This document shows, piece after piece, positions 11,325 through 23,352 of a stretch of DNA of 64,000 bases. Below the pieces are notes generated by a model. It had not been told where the DNA came from. It ran no database searches and was given only the letters and a program-made list of their open reading frames with translations. Within the stretch, counting starts at the first letter, position 1. Each line of letters starts with the position of its first letter. Source of the stretch: Maniola hyperantus (lineage: Eukaryota > Arthropoda > Insecta > Lepidoptera > Nymphalidae); contig NC_048539.1 of the NCBI RefSeq assembly GCF_902806685.2, positions 11,668,501-11,732,500 of the forward strand. The letters are read 5' to 3'. The position numbers and the translations under genes were made by a program.

Positions 11325-11515
11325 CATACACAGCTGAAGATGGCAGCTCATAGCATAAAGTAGGGTACATTTGAGATCTCACTCATCATTTCAAATCTGT
11401 GTCAACTGTGAAGTGAAAAGTACATTTCACCTTTAAAATAAGGACTAAAATTGTACAGTTGGCACATAGAGTTAAAATGGCAGTGAGTTCTCATTTTGGA
11501 CGGACTATAATTTTA
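11325..11515. repeat. Self-complementary 'caactgt..aaaatgg' repeat
   Basis: Diverged copy of a foldback family with gtcaactgt, aaggactaaaatt and ccgtacaaaatgag-type ends. Better copies: 42660-42800, 44985-45125, 45230-45378, 61938-62060. Confidence 0.5.
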
Positions 11516-11745
11516 TTCAAAGTTTTATGTATTAAAATTGCAGTAAATCAAATGTAAGCGGTAAGCACCATACTGGACCTAAACTTAATTATGACACTAT
11601 TCCATGGCCACTACAGAAAATATATTAATCAATTATAGGCCAGTATCACAATATTTACACCAATTTTAATAAGATTTAATTGTATTATTTATCTTGATTT
11701 GATCTTGTATTATTTAGTAAAATGTAAGGGCTGGCTCATTTTTTT

Positions 11746-11998
11746 GGGTTATTCCTGTTGAGTCACACCCCCCTGTGTAACACTGAATCTTGGATTTGAA
11801 AATAAATGACATCCCAGAAAAGTGCACATTCAGTTAACACTTGTTACACGCGCAATAATATATGTAGGTGTGACAAGGTGCCAACAATTTCAAAAAATTC
11901 CCATTGAGTAACGCTGTTACTCAACGGGAATGTTTTGAAATTGTTGGCACCTTGCGTCAGTGTTACACACGGGGGTGTGACTCAACGGGAATAACCCC
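11746..11998. mobile_element. TIR element (MITE)
   Basis: 253 bp with ends gggttattcctgttgagtca and tgactcaacgggaataaccc. It has an inner inverted pair, aaggtgccaacaatttc and gaaattgttggcacctt. Confidence 0.8.
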
Positions 11999-12439
11999 AT
12001 TTTTTGCGCAACGGATCAGCCTGGCTATTAAGCGCGGAAATGCAGCCAGTATTCTTGGCACCATTCATGATTTGTATAGTAATTAGATAAAAATGTATGT
12101 TCATCATTATATTTCGTTCAGGTGTAATATCGATAGAATAAGATTTAGAGAGAGCATTATAATTTGTACACTGGTTAAAAATGTATCCTGTATTCAGATC
12201 AGGAATAATAATAAAAAAAATAGAATAAGCAGTTGTATTTCTTCTAATGAGCTAATACCTTAAGCAGTACACAATAACTGGTATAAATATATTGTCACCC
12301 AAAAAGGCTGTCTTATAATAACACATAATTATAACATCGTGATATAGGTACATAACCGTTTTGAATTATTTTCTAAAGGCAAGGTTATAAATTGCAGCTG
12401 CATAATAATACTATCACGGACACTGTTATTGAACCATTG

Positions 12440-15400
12440 TCAGTGACAGTGTTCAGTAAAGTCCACAACTACTGATTCACGCCAGCCAAAGAGGAAGTAA
12501 CCAGTTGCAGATCCAAGGACTACGGCAGCACACAGCCACGTGTTGTATGTCATAAACACCAACATTAACATATAACTCACTAACACTTGTACACCATGGA
12601 GTACTGTCTGCCAACCATGCGCTACACTCATCATTGTTGGCCTAAAACAAAGTTAAGTATGAGTATAAAGGGTCAGCAATATGCCATACCAAATAAAGGT
12701 ATGATTCCGAACCACGCTGCACGCAGCAGTGCTGCCGCAACAGTGCTGTCACCAGCTGTCACAGTCCTGTCGTGCCACTACTGGTTCCCATACAATCTCT
12801 ATAAGCTTATATGACATTACGTGAGCGAACATTAACCAATCAGAGATGATTGCGATCGTGACATTGTAGCTGTCAAACAAGCGCGGTAGGGCCACAGTAG
12901 TGCCGCGACAGGACCGTGACAGCTGGTGACAGCACTGTTGTGGCAACACTGCTGCGTGCAGCGTGGTTCGGAATCATATCTTAAGCAGTTAAATGAAACC
13001 TTCAATTGAATTGTCAATGCCTAGAATCTAAGGCATAATCTTACAAGTGTACTTCTGACTATCATTTATATTTCAAACTAGCTGATGCCCTGATGGATTT
13101 AGTTTTTAAAAATCCTGTGGAAATTTTAATTTTTAGGGTTCCGTACCTCAAAAGGAAAAACGGAACCCTTATAGGATCACTTTGTTGTCTGTCTGTCTGT
13201 CCGTCTGTCTGTCAAGAAACCTACAGGGTACTTCCCGTTGACTTAGAATCATGAAATTTGGCAGGTAGGTAGATCTTAAAGCTGACATTTGGGGAAAATT
13301 CTGAAAACCGTGAATTTAGGGTTAGATCACACAAATAAAATTAAATTGTGGTCATGAACTAATATTAGTATTTTCAACTTCTGAAGTGAGTGACTATATC
13401 AAGTGGGGTATCATATGAAAGGTCTTCACCTGTACATTCTAAAACAGATTTTTATTTATTTTTATGCATCATAGTTTTTAATTATCGTGCAAAATGTCGA
13501 AAAAATACGACTATAGTACGGAACCGTCATTGCGAGAGCCTGACTCGCACTTGGCCGATTTTTTCGGGATAAAAAAGTAGTCACTCTCAATGTCTTTAAT
13601 TACAGCCATACAAAAAATGCGACGTGATTGAAGGACAAACCAATGAACTGATAAACAAACACTTTCGCGTTTATAATATGGGTAGTGATTAAAAATAAAC
13701 TATTTCTTGTAGAAGTACTTACACATTTCTTTCTAGTGTGTGTGGCAAGGTTCTGAAATATAGAAACAATTATTATTAAAATACACAAGTAATTAATTAC
13801 ATTCCAATAAAAGTATTAAAGTTGATAGTATCTTTAGAGAGATTAAGCTGAAACGTTAGAAAATTGCTATTACTACCCATATTAAAAATGGGAAAGTGTG
13901 TTTGTTTGTTGGTTTGTCCTTTAATCACGTCGCAAGGGAGCAACGGATTGACGTGATTTTTTGCATAGGTTTGGGTATAGTTAAAGACCTGGAGATCGGA
14001 TTCTTATTATCCCGGAAAATCAAAGAGTCCCCCCAGGATTTTTAAAAACCTAATGCCACATGAACGGAGTCGCAGGCATCAGCTAGTGTATCTATATCCT
14101 TTCCAGCTACAAAACTGAAATGCATCTCATCCCAACTATTAAATTGCATCATGGCAAACTATAGGATCAACCGATATTCCACCTTACAATAGTTCATTAC
14201 GTACTACAGTAACTTGACACTAAAGTTCAGGTATTTCAATAAGCAACAGCTAATAAAATATTCATACTGTATGACTTGAGGTTCATCTGGTGCACAAATA
14301 TTTGCAACACCCTTATCTGGTGGCGCCACTGCACAATATTGAAGGCCAGTATATGTTTTCCATAGTAAGTGCTTCCTGTAGTACTTCAGACTGAAGGAAA
14401 TAGTAAAAGCATGTTATTGAATAATTTATCAATTACTGTATATTCTATACTAATATAATAAATGCCTATATACTAAAATTATAAAAGAAAGTGTCTGTCT
14501 GTCTATCTGTTACCTTTTTACATAGGTATAGTTCGCGTCAGTTAAATAATCGTTCTTGAAGTTAACCGCAAAACGCGTCGCAATAGCATTTTTAGGGGCG
14601 CGCGACGCGTGGGAATGGAGCACATCAGCCCGCACGCCGCGCTGCACCCCACGTTCTCCATCTGCATTAGTGTGAGTGTTACGTATAGTTCGCGACAGGT
14701 TGAGATTGTAATCGGGGTATGAAGCGGGGAACGCCCCGCACACCGCACGTCACCGTGCGGTGCGGTCACAGCAGGGGCTGTGCGGGTATGCGGGGCCGAT
14801 TACCATCTCGACCTGTCGCGTACATACACAGTACACACGCGCGTGGAACAATACTTGCGCGAGCTTGCACTCGCATCATAGCTCAGACGCGACTATTTCA
14901 CTGCCGGGGACTATACATAGAGATAACTTGCATCTTGGATATCATCAAGATCATGGGCTGCAAAATCCAAAGTTTCCACTGGATTTTTAAAAACCCCTAA
15001 ATTCAACTAGAGTCTAGATGAAATCATCTAGTATACAATAAACTGAAGGTATTGTTATTCTTATCTTTCTTATTTAATATCTTGCAAAACAAAAGATAAA
15101 ATTAATCCTGTATTTATTGTTTTAAAGGATATTTATAACAGTAAAATGATGTGCAGCGTCAAAGTAAACTTTATCTCAACTATAATATATTGTAGGTACA
15201 TAATATGCATTTAGGTAAGGGTGACTATAGTTCGCGACAGCTTGATATGGCAATCGGAATATGAGACGCCCCGCACACCCGCACGTCACTCGCGCACCGG
15301 GTTAGCGCGGGGGATGTGCGGGTGTGTGGGGCGTCCCCACCCGATTGCCATGACGACCTGTCGCATACCTCCTATAGATGTAACTAGATACAGGAATGGT

Positions 15401-16400
15401 CGGACAAATAGAAATAGAAAGCTTATTACTTAAGTTCATTAATTTAAAGTTTTGGACTAATGTTTTCGTACCCTTCATAGAGAACTGCTAAGGCAAATAT
15501 TGCAAAAAAGGATCCAATAAACTCTCCAACTTCTGTAACATTCCACCATGAGAAAAGAATTGTTTCTACAAACCCACCATGGAACTGAAAAATAAAATTA
15601 TATTATTAACTAGCTTATCCCCGCAACTTCGTCAGCGTGGACTACACCAATTTCAAACCCCTATTTTACGCCTTTAGGGGTTGAATTTTCAAAAATACTT
15701 TCTTAGCGGATGCTTACGTTATAATAGCTATCTGCATGCCAAATTTCAGCCCGATCCATCCAGTACTTTAGATTTATTGTATCTAAAAATTAAAATTATA
15801 AAATGTCATCCAATATTTGTTTGTTTGTTAACCCCAAACACTACTCCATCTATTGAGAAGTCTTTCAGTTTGGAAACCCACATACAGACTTAAATCTTCA
15901 TTTCATTTTATTCAAGCCTTAGAAAGAGAACTTGTCATGTCCAGCATTTTATGCAAAAACTAGTAATACAATAACTTACAGTCATTGACATTGTGTGCCC
16001 CTTATGCTTATTTTCTTCATGATGGTTTCCATGAGACTTTAATAAATCACTTCCCTGGATAACTTTTATGTCCTTACTTGAATTAAACATAACCTAAAAT
16101 ACAAAAATCTCAGCTATATGATGTTCATCATCAACACCACAACAGAATCATCAGTGCCGGTGAGGCAGGTAGAGGCGATGGTGGCATCATAAAGATTTTG
16201 CAGTTAGCTGGTCCCAAGAGGCACAGAATAGGGAGTTGTGGGAAAATCAAATTTTAAAAAGTAATGAAGGATAAACTTACACTCATAATATCATCCATAT
16301 TGTGATTGTACGAGTCATTCGTGCCCATTTCATGATGATGTGCTCCATGATTCATATGACCCATGTCATGTGAAGAATAATCCATATCACCAGGTTCCAT
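12440..16400 (-). CDS. Ctr1: High-affinity copper uptake protein Ctr1 (SLC31 family)
   Basis: Six exons on the minus strand: 16400-16281, 16093-15980, 15584-15472, 14390-14268, 13752-13723 and 12641-12440 (stop TGA). They join in frame to about 233 residues, close to Drosophila Ctr1A length. The N-terminus is Met/His-rich (SSHDMGHMNHGAHHHEMG), the extracellular copper-collecting segment. TM1 follows FHGGFVETILFSWW; the loop has YEGLKYYRKHLLWKTY. TM2 has the selectivity-filter MxxxM (MLVFM), TM3 the GxxxG packing motif (GSATG), and the tail ends in HCH, the cytosolic Cu-binding motif. It works as a trimer in the plasma membrane, importing Cu(I). Exon 5 is only 30 nt. Introns hold a TA-flanked MITE next to exon 6, a 430-bp repeat, and two GC-rich MITEs. 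Metal-response elements were not identified. Confidence 0.95.
12701..12978. mobile_element. MITE with TA flanks in Ctr1 intron 5
   Basis: 278 bp; ends tgattccgaaccacgctgca and tgcagcgtggttcggaatca, flanked by TA on both sides, suggesting a Tc1/mariner-type target. It lies 60 bp from Ctr1 exon 6. Its middle (attaaccaatcagagatga) recurs near 31590-31665. Confidence 0.75.
13135..13564 (+). repeat. 'agggttccgtacc' family, full-length copy
   Basis: 430 bp: hairpin head, ctgtctgtctgtccgtctgt tract, then the tail gagcctgactcgcacttggc followed by T-rich DNA. Other copies: 35016-35440, 35520-35798 (diverged), 43825-44243, 49162-49510; a reverse fragment near 61610-61700. Confidence 0.8.
13856..14095 (-). 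repeat. Family A repeat, reverse copy
   Basis: Reads as reverse complement of the family: gtgtttgtttgttggtttgt, cccggaaaatcaaagag, ggcatcagctagt. In a Ctr1 intron. Confidence 0.7.
14684..14825. mobile_element. GC-rich TIR MITE, copy 1
   Basis: Ends tatagttcgcgacaggttga and tcgacctgtcgcgta; the middle is very GC-rich (accgcacgtcaccgtgcggt). An older partial end sits at 14524. Related copy 15224-15370 and a fragment near 28245-28336. Confidence 0.7.
15224..15370. mobile_element. GC-rich TIR MITE, copy 2
   Basis: 147 bp in the same Ctr1 intron; ends actatagttcgcgacagctt and cgacctgtcgcat, middle gacgccccgcacacccgcac. Confidence 0.7.
15611..15780 (+). repeat. Family B copy in Ctr1 intron
   Basis: gcttatccccgcaacttcgt, cttagcggatgc and tatctgcatgccaaatttca identify it; 3' end truncated. 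Confidence 0.65.
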
Positions 16401-18640
16401 ACTTTAAACCTGGATGCATACACAAAAGAATAAGAATTACTTTGGTTATGTTTTGTGAAGTTTGCCAGAAATGTATACAGTTGACAGTCACATGTTTTTT
16501 TAAACAGTACAATATACCAGTTGAGTTGAATAAAAGTTTACTAAACAATTCATATAAACTAAAAACAAGTTACCCAAAACTTTTATGCCTATTTATTTAA
16601 GTACCTTAACTAGACAAAGCAATAGTAATAATATTAGCAAGCATTACTAATTCAAACCTCTCTGATGTACAACTTACTAAAAAATTATAATTTACGTACT
16701 TTCTAAATATTTTACTTAACGTTTCACAAGTTTACTTATATGTTCCCTTATGCTGCGATTTTAAATCTCCATTGATCTGTTCAAAATCAAGACTAAAGTA
16801 CCCCTTTAAATTAACGCGTGAGCACTTTCACTTTCTTTCGAGGTCTTAGAATGTACTGGGAATGTAACTTGTTGACTCTGTTGTTTATATATTATTATCA
16901 TGTTTTTTAAGGTTTTATTCATAAAATCCACATTGACAATTGTTGTATTATAGTACTAGTAGGTACAGTTTACATAATGTCTTAAGTCTCAGTACAATAA
17001 TGAATACCTAATATCAATTGAACTAATAATTATTAATTACTCACTGGTTTATCAATTTGAGTAGATCTCCCATACAATAAAATCATGCAGTATGCACCCT
17101 TAAAGTCTGCCTACAAAAACAATATCTGAAAATAGCTGAAAAATTGTAGTTAACATTTTATATTCCATCAATCTCTAGTCAAAAATCAAAGGTGAATTTA
17201 ATTTTTTCATGGATATTTCAGCAAATGTTGACAAAAAAATAAAAATAGATGACATTGCCAGGCTCCATCCAGAAAAGCTCCACATCCAATAGTCCAATAG
17301 TGTAATTCACTAATTCACCGACCAGAAATAAAAGGTGTAATTTTTTTGACTGGTTTTACGGCTCTAGGCTGCTAGGCAGGCTAGGCTCTAGGTAAACGTA
17401 GTCGACTGTCGAACACATATTCTTTGGTTATTACAGTGCGACAAGCTTAGATGGCGACATAGAGATAGTATACATAGAGGTAACCATAACGTGTTGCCGC
17501 TCTTGTACATCTGTGTCAAAGAGGTATTGTTATCTCAGTCTTTTTCAGGGAACCTCCATTCGTGTAAAAGCGATAGCTCATAAAAGTCTGGCAACGTCGC
17601 TCCATCGGTGAAAATAGTGACCAGGCCTAGTGGGAGATTTCCTACCTATTCGATCGCGTAAAAGTTAACTACGATTTGTATAGAATTGAAACAGCGCCAT
17701 CTAGTGACAAGAAGGGGAAACATAATTAGTGAGTGCGAGTTTTTTACGTTCTCAGGACCGACTATTGTTTACCGACTCGCATTCGAAAGTGACAACGTGA
17801 GCGCACGTGATTGGTCGATTCAATAATTATGTGAGTGTGAGTTACAGATTTGGACAACTCGCGAAGTAAATCGAGTAAACATGACGCTAACGCGTTCGAT
17901 AAGTTGTCACATAGATTTTTACAGTGAGAGTAGGGTAAGAACTAATAATAAAGACATTTATTTTCATTTAAGCGGTGATAGCTTAGGGTGAAGATGTTGC
18001 TCTCCTAGTTCGTGGATCCGGGGTTGAATCGCGCGCACGCATCTCTTACTTTTAGGAGTTATTAGCGTTTTAAGGAATTATATTAATATTATATCACTTG
18101 CGTTAACGGTGTAAGAAAACCCGTACTTGTCAAGTTTTCATTCTGCGAGAAGAACCGTACTTAGTAGTGGGCCGGCTATGGGTTGATGATGATGATGATT
18201 TTCAGTTAAGTTTTGTGTGACCATGGCACTTAATTAAACTAATATTATAGGGGAACAGTAAAAAGTCTTGTGCAGTCAAAACTAATTTTAATTTACTTTT
18301 CTAGGCTCTACAAGAATTTTTAAAATGTGCTTATAAACATAGTTATTTTTCTATATCACATATAGATGGCGCTGTTGGTATTAACTCACAGTTTTGCTCA
18401 TAAAATTATTAAAATATCTTGTACGATGATGCGAAAGCCTTCGTGTGCGAGTCCGACTCGCACTTGACCGATACTTGACTATAGACAGTAGATATAACCA
18501 GTTTAATTTTAATAGACAGCTGCTTCCATACAATCACTTCATAGAAATTTCATTCTAAATTTGGTTGGTTTATATCACGACGCCAACATTACAAAAATAA
18601 TAAACGCCATTCACGGTGAGTACCTAGGTACCTACACGCG
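16401..18640. other. Intergenic DNA, no gene seen
   Basis: No supported ORF. Ctr1 promoter and 5' UTR should lie near 16.4-16.9 kb but no clear element was found. 17971-18195 is a tRNA-derived SINE (tgatagcttagggtga ... gggttgaatcgcgcgcacgc ... gatgatgatgatgatt). 18360-18475 ends with the tail of the 'agggttccgtacc' family. Confidence 0.6.
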
Positions 18641-18648
18641 TATGGGCT

Positions 18649-19387
18649 AGGGATGAGACATACTTGCTAAATTCAATACCAGGGCTTCCAAGTAAGAGTA
18701 CGTAAAAATACCAGGGTCTAAAACCAGGTTTTAAAATACTTTAAAGTATTAAAAGCATAGAAAATCGGACCGTGTTTTCATATGTATTAGGTGCACAATT
18801 TGTGATGAAAGACTTGCAAGTTCGAAGCCCCGGCCCTTCTCATAACCCTTACTTTTGGCTTTGCCGTAGTCAGGTAAAAAATACGTTGAAGGTCGAAGTC
18901 TTTTTATGGCATATGAAATCGATCCGTGTCTTCATACATATAAAGTCCACAATCCTATTTGTGAGAAATACTTGCAAGTTCGAAGTTTTTTTACTGCATA
19001 GAAAATTGGACCGTGTTTTCATATGTTTAAGGTGCACAATCCTATTTGTGAAGAAAGACTTGCAAGTTCGAAGCCCCGGCCGTTCTCATAACCCTTACTT
19101 TTGGCTTTGCCGTAGTCAGGTAAAAAATACGTTGAAGGTCGAAATCTTTTTATGACATATGAAATCGATCCGTGTCTTCATACATATAAAGTCCACATTC
19201 CTATTTGTGGAAAATACTTGCAAAAATACTTGCATAGAAATTCGGTCCGTGTTTTCATATGTATAAGGAGCACAATCCTATTTGTGAAGAATTACTTGCA
19301 AGTAAATTCCACCCGCACCAGGGCGCCCTACTTCCAAGCAAAGCCCTGGTTTTAAAACCTGGTAGCGTAAATACGTCTCATCCCTAG
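18649..19387. mobile_element. TIR element carrying tandem repeats
   Basis: Ends (ct)agggatgagaca and gtctcatccctag are inverted, followed inward by a second pair (ctaaaaccaggttttaaa and gttttaaaacctggt). The flanks share TATGGGCT (18641-18648 and 19388-19395), a probable 6-8-bp target duplication. Inside, a unit of about 240 bp repeats from about 18771, 19012 and 19248, each made of two half-units (cgtgttttcatatg / cgtgtcttcatacat). Long open frames here come from the repeat. Confidence 0.7.
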
Positions 19388-20234
19388 TATGGGCTGGTTA
19401 GCTTCGGTGGTAACTCACACTCGCTTGCTCGCGATTCTCGATGCGTTTGAGGTTAGCTCGATTAACGCAGTAGTGAAGTCATTCTAATAATTTTGTGGAA
19501 CTCCCTGTCGCGTTGCCACATCTACGTCTTTTTACGTAGATCTACTAACTTTAGGCCTTTCCTGCAAACCTACGAACTTCAGTCCCAGAATCTACGTATT
19601 TTTTATCAAATTGTACAAAGTAATCGAATACTTAGCCTTTTGAGGCTGAATGGGCATAACTTGAATTTCTTTTTCATTCATGAAAAAGGTTATTAAAAAA
19701 AGTTCCCTTTTTACACAGTTACAACAATATACGTGTGACTGTGTAAAATGGAACGTTCGCTTTGTAGAAACTGTCACTAGTCAGAAATACAGTGCGACAA
19801 GACCTATGGACAAGACTCTTTTGGCGCGTGGCGAAAATAAAGCCGCCATCTTTTGAAGTATCACGGTGTGACCTTAAATGCAGTGTTGCTAAGTATAAAA
19901 AATTTGAATTCACTCTTTTTGTTAAATATTAGAGCCATTCCATTTAAATAACATCATGATATATCCTAATAATATATTGTACAGCATAAATGTGTCTGCA
20001 TCTTATAGCACCAGGTAACTAAACGGCGACGGCTTTCCCAATTTCTTATTCAGTTAAAATTACATAAAACTTACTCGACTTTCGACATTGACATTTTCAA
20101 TATACTGCGTAAAATTGAGGAGATTTTATTTGCTGGCAGCCTTTGTTCTACAACTACACCCCCCTGGCAATGTCATTCAAGTGCCAAAAGAGCCTTGTAT
20201 GCACTATGTCGTACTATCATAGAGATACTATGCA

Positions 20235-20460
20235 TTTCGATTCAAAGTTCAAATAGGCTACTTGACACTTTTTTAAAGTTGGTCTTAAATGGTTAATATT
20301 TGTGCTATTATATCAAAAAAATTAACACTTTATTTTTTGCGCCCTAAATACCGTAAAACTTTAATTTAAAAATATATTTTTCTTAGACAGGTGAAAACAC
20401 TGTCGGCCATGTTTGGCCGATAGATTATCTGTGCTCTGACGTCATGCATTTGTAAACAAC
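20235..20460 (+). repeat. Interspersed repeat with tcggccatgtttggccga palindrome
   Basis: Contains cttaaatggttaatatttgt, gcgccctaaa and gacgtcatgcatttgtaaac. The same element lies in reverse orientation at 56715-56935. Confidence 0.7.
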
Positions 20461-20507
20461 AGCATAACCTCCCAAAGTTTAATAAACATGACTTCTATAC
20501 TAGTGTA

Positions 20508-20640
20508 CATGAAAAATATAGTAATTTTCGTTATTGTATCATCCGAGAATGTAAAAAACGCATCGATAAAGACCACAGGAAAGTTGTGGATTAGAGTGCC
20601 CAGTGAAATAAATATACGTAACACGCGAAGACTTGCTTAA
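20508..20640 (+). pseudogene. Degenerate THAP-domain remnant
   Basis: One frame reads YCIIRECKKRIDKDHRKV (from 20532), a THAP-like C-x4-C start, then hits a TAG. The +1 frame continues WIRVPSEINIRNTRRLA to a TAA near 20638. Together they resemble the first half of a THAP zinc finger (C-x4-C, then the basic/aromatic W..VP segment). One frameshift separates them and the second zinc pair is not seen. It lies directly beside a repeat (20235-20460) that recurs at 56.7 kb. Most likely an old transposon or pseudogene exon; the match is short. Confidence 0.4.
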
Positions 20641-20778
20641 AGGGATCCTATATGACTAACGACTTCAACCCAAATTTATTTTTGCAAAGATCACTTTGTT
20701 GTAATAACTTATTCAATTTATAAAGAGAAAACGATATTTTTTTACGTTTACTATGAGTTTTTAGAAATATATAAAAAC

Positions 20779-20955
20779 TAGCTTATGCTCGTGACTTCGC
20801 CCGCGTGGACTTCATAAATTTCAAACCTCCATTTAACCCACTCAGGGGTGGAATTTCAAAAAATTCTTTCCTAGTGGATGCCTTCTCTTTACCTACAAAG
20901 AACACACCCACCAAATTTCATGTATCTAGCACAGAGTACATTATATATACTGGTA
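20779..20955 (+). repeat. Family B repeat copy
   Basis: gcttatgctcgtgacttcgc head, diverged 3' half. Confidence 0.6.
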
Positions 20956-21509
20956 TAGAGACGTCAGCTAATCTTTCGTAGTGGCGCCATCTGTTTCTAA
21001 TTGCAGTAACTATTGTATGTAATTTATTTTTAATTTTTTCCGGCCTTGGATACTAGTTTTTTAAGATCAACTATATAGCTATACGTATAACAGGTATAAC
21101 ACGTGTGCAGGTTTGATTCATATATTATTTTTATAGGTAGTGACTTCAAAGAAAATACGAATCAAAAATTATAATCCCGCTTAGGTACACGTCGCAATAT
21201 GGCAGACATTCAGTCTTATTCTTAGTTCGGCCGCATTATTTATTATTTTATACATTGAAAGAAGTACTTTCAGTAAGTACTAAAAGTTAAGGTAATAAAA
21301 CAAAACCCGTAATTTATTATTTAAAACTAAATTTTCTTTTTTTCTTTACACATGATTTTTGTACTGCATTCTCTATAGGTATTAGGTTATGTTGAATTTA
21401 GCATGAATTTATAAGTGAATATCCCAGCAGTACACTTGAATGGATGGATCACGGATGCAGTAACACTGCGTAAACAAAAATGTGGCACAAACATGGATTT
21501 CAAGGTTGC

Positions 21510-21768
21510 TATAGTACCCTTATTATAAATGCGAAAGTGTGTTTGTTTGTTGGTTTGTCCTCTAATCAAGTCTCAACGTGCAACGGATTGACGTGATTTT
21601 TTGCATGGGTATACTATAGACTATACATATAGTCTATGGGTATAGATATAGATATAGACCTAGAGAGTGAAATAGGCTACTTTTTATCCCGGAAAATCAA
21701 AGAATTCCATCAGTGTTTTAAAAACCTAATTCCACGCGGATTAAGTCGCGGGCTTCAGCTAGTAGCAT
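21510..21768 (-). repeat. Family A repeat, reverse copy
   Basis: ccttattataaatgcgaaag start and tcgcgggcttcagctagtag end, with an internal tatagtctatg duplication near 21610-21655. Confidence 0.7.
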
Positions 21769-21888
21769 AGGAGTAATAGTGTCCTGTGGCTAGTAGCACC
21801 TAGTAGTAAATAAAACTTTTTGAGTCGTAGAGATCTTCTTCATCTTCTTAATTTGCTTTATGGGAAGTCGTAGAGATACCAGACTACA

Positions 21889-22039
21889 GTGCGACAAGGC
21901 TCTCTTGCCACTTGATTGACATTGACAGGGGAGCGCTATTGGAGAACAAAGGCTTAGAATATTCAAACAAGAACAAAGGGGACACTTGACGGCACCGTTG
22001 GTTCCGATTTCGCCACGCGCCAAGATAGCCTTGTCGCAC
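21889..22039. mobile_element. MITE with TIR gtgcgacaaggct, copy 2
   Basis: 151 bp; opposite-orientation relative of 11061-11214 with both termini intact. Confidence 0.8.
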
Positions 22040-22829
22040 CGTAATTTATTTTTTGATAAAACGCCATCTAGTTCTAATTGCACAAACTAAAATTATGGAG
22101 ATTTTTTATACTAAACAACATTAGTTCTATCTGTTAAGACCCTGGTATCTAGGACCAGCTGTTTAGATGTTTAGGCTGTGCGTTGATATATAAGTTAGTC
22201 AGGACTCTAAATTTTATATATATGGATACTACGTTAGTGCCCGCGTGACATAGGGATGACATTTCTTTGTTTACATATTTAATGACTTCACATCATGGCT
22301 GACAGCGTTTTCTGCGTTTCAAATAAAAATAAAAACTGTATTTTTTAAAATTGGATTTATATATCCATCCTGCGTTTTTAATAATTGTTATTGATATATT
22401 TCGTTGTCTTAAGCAAAATACTATAATAAATAATGATTTATTGTACGAAATTAGATATGAGTCAAGTAGCCCATTCAAACGGACTAACATTTTAATGAAA
22501 ACAAACTTAAGAAACAGACTTTTCAATGAAACACTATTTGGCCTACTTTTTACAAAAATTAAATATAAAAAACAGCGACCTTTGCAAGAATTTTTTAACA
22601 AATATGTATGAGTTTCATTTGCGTGAGGCTGAAATTGATGAAAATGAATAAATTGTATGACAAAACACTACCTTACTCTCTCCATTTTACCCAGAAAAAA
22701 AGTACGTAGATCTACGAACTTTTCATCCGAAATTTTTACTAAATCTACGTCTTTTTCTAATGCGGTCTACGCCTTTTTCAAAATTCGAGTTGGCAACACT
22801 AGTCCCACTCGGCACACAGTAGGTATAGT

Positions 22830-23352
22830 CAGTGTTTCCATGTACACGGTAATTACCGTAGATGCACCGTAATTCAGCCCTAATCTACCGTCAAGGTAAT
22901 ATGGCCATTACCTTGACCGTGTCACCGTAATACAAAAATCACGTTAAAAATTCATAGTATACTGCGTAATACGAGTACGAATCTCAGTCACGTTAGCATA
23001 TTTCATAATGGCAACATTTCTCTTGCTCTCGGTTTAAGCATCGAATCTCAGCAATCTATTTTCGTCCTTATTCAAGCAATTAGGAAGGAATGAAATGTAA
23101 AACTAATGAGATTTAACAAAATATTAATATGAATAAATCCGTATATGAAAAAGATATTGCTATTCTAGGAGAGTCAGATTCAGAATAATATTAATAATTG
23201 ATTAAAAAGCAAATTCGTGACGTTTTTTCTTTTCAAAATGACACGGTAATTTACACGGTATTCTTTTAGCTAATCCACCGTAATTTAATCTAGAAACACC
23301 GTAATTTTAACCCTTGAACACGGTAATTCTCGATTTACATATGGAAACACTG
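22830..23352. mobile_element. hAT-type non-autonomous element with perfect 8-bp target duplication
   Basis: Termini cagtgtttccatgtacacgg and atatggaaacactg. Flanks are GGTATAGT at 22822-22829 and again at 23353-23360. Many accgtaatt motifs inside, and a ctaccgtcaaggtaat / attaccttgaccgt pair. 523 bp, no transposase. CAGTGTT-type ends plus an 8-bp duplication are hallmarks of hAT elements. Confidence 0.88.

Noticed and set aside
18772..19355. 127- and 67-codon ORFs
   Set aside because: They follow the tandem repeat inside a TIR element and repeat the same peptide; not a gene.
22293..22611. Overlapping ORFs of 102 and 86 codons on opposite strands
   Set aside because: AT-rich, Lys/Ile/Asn-dominated, no motif or splice context.
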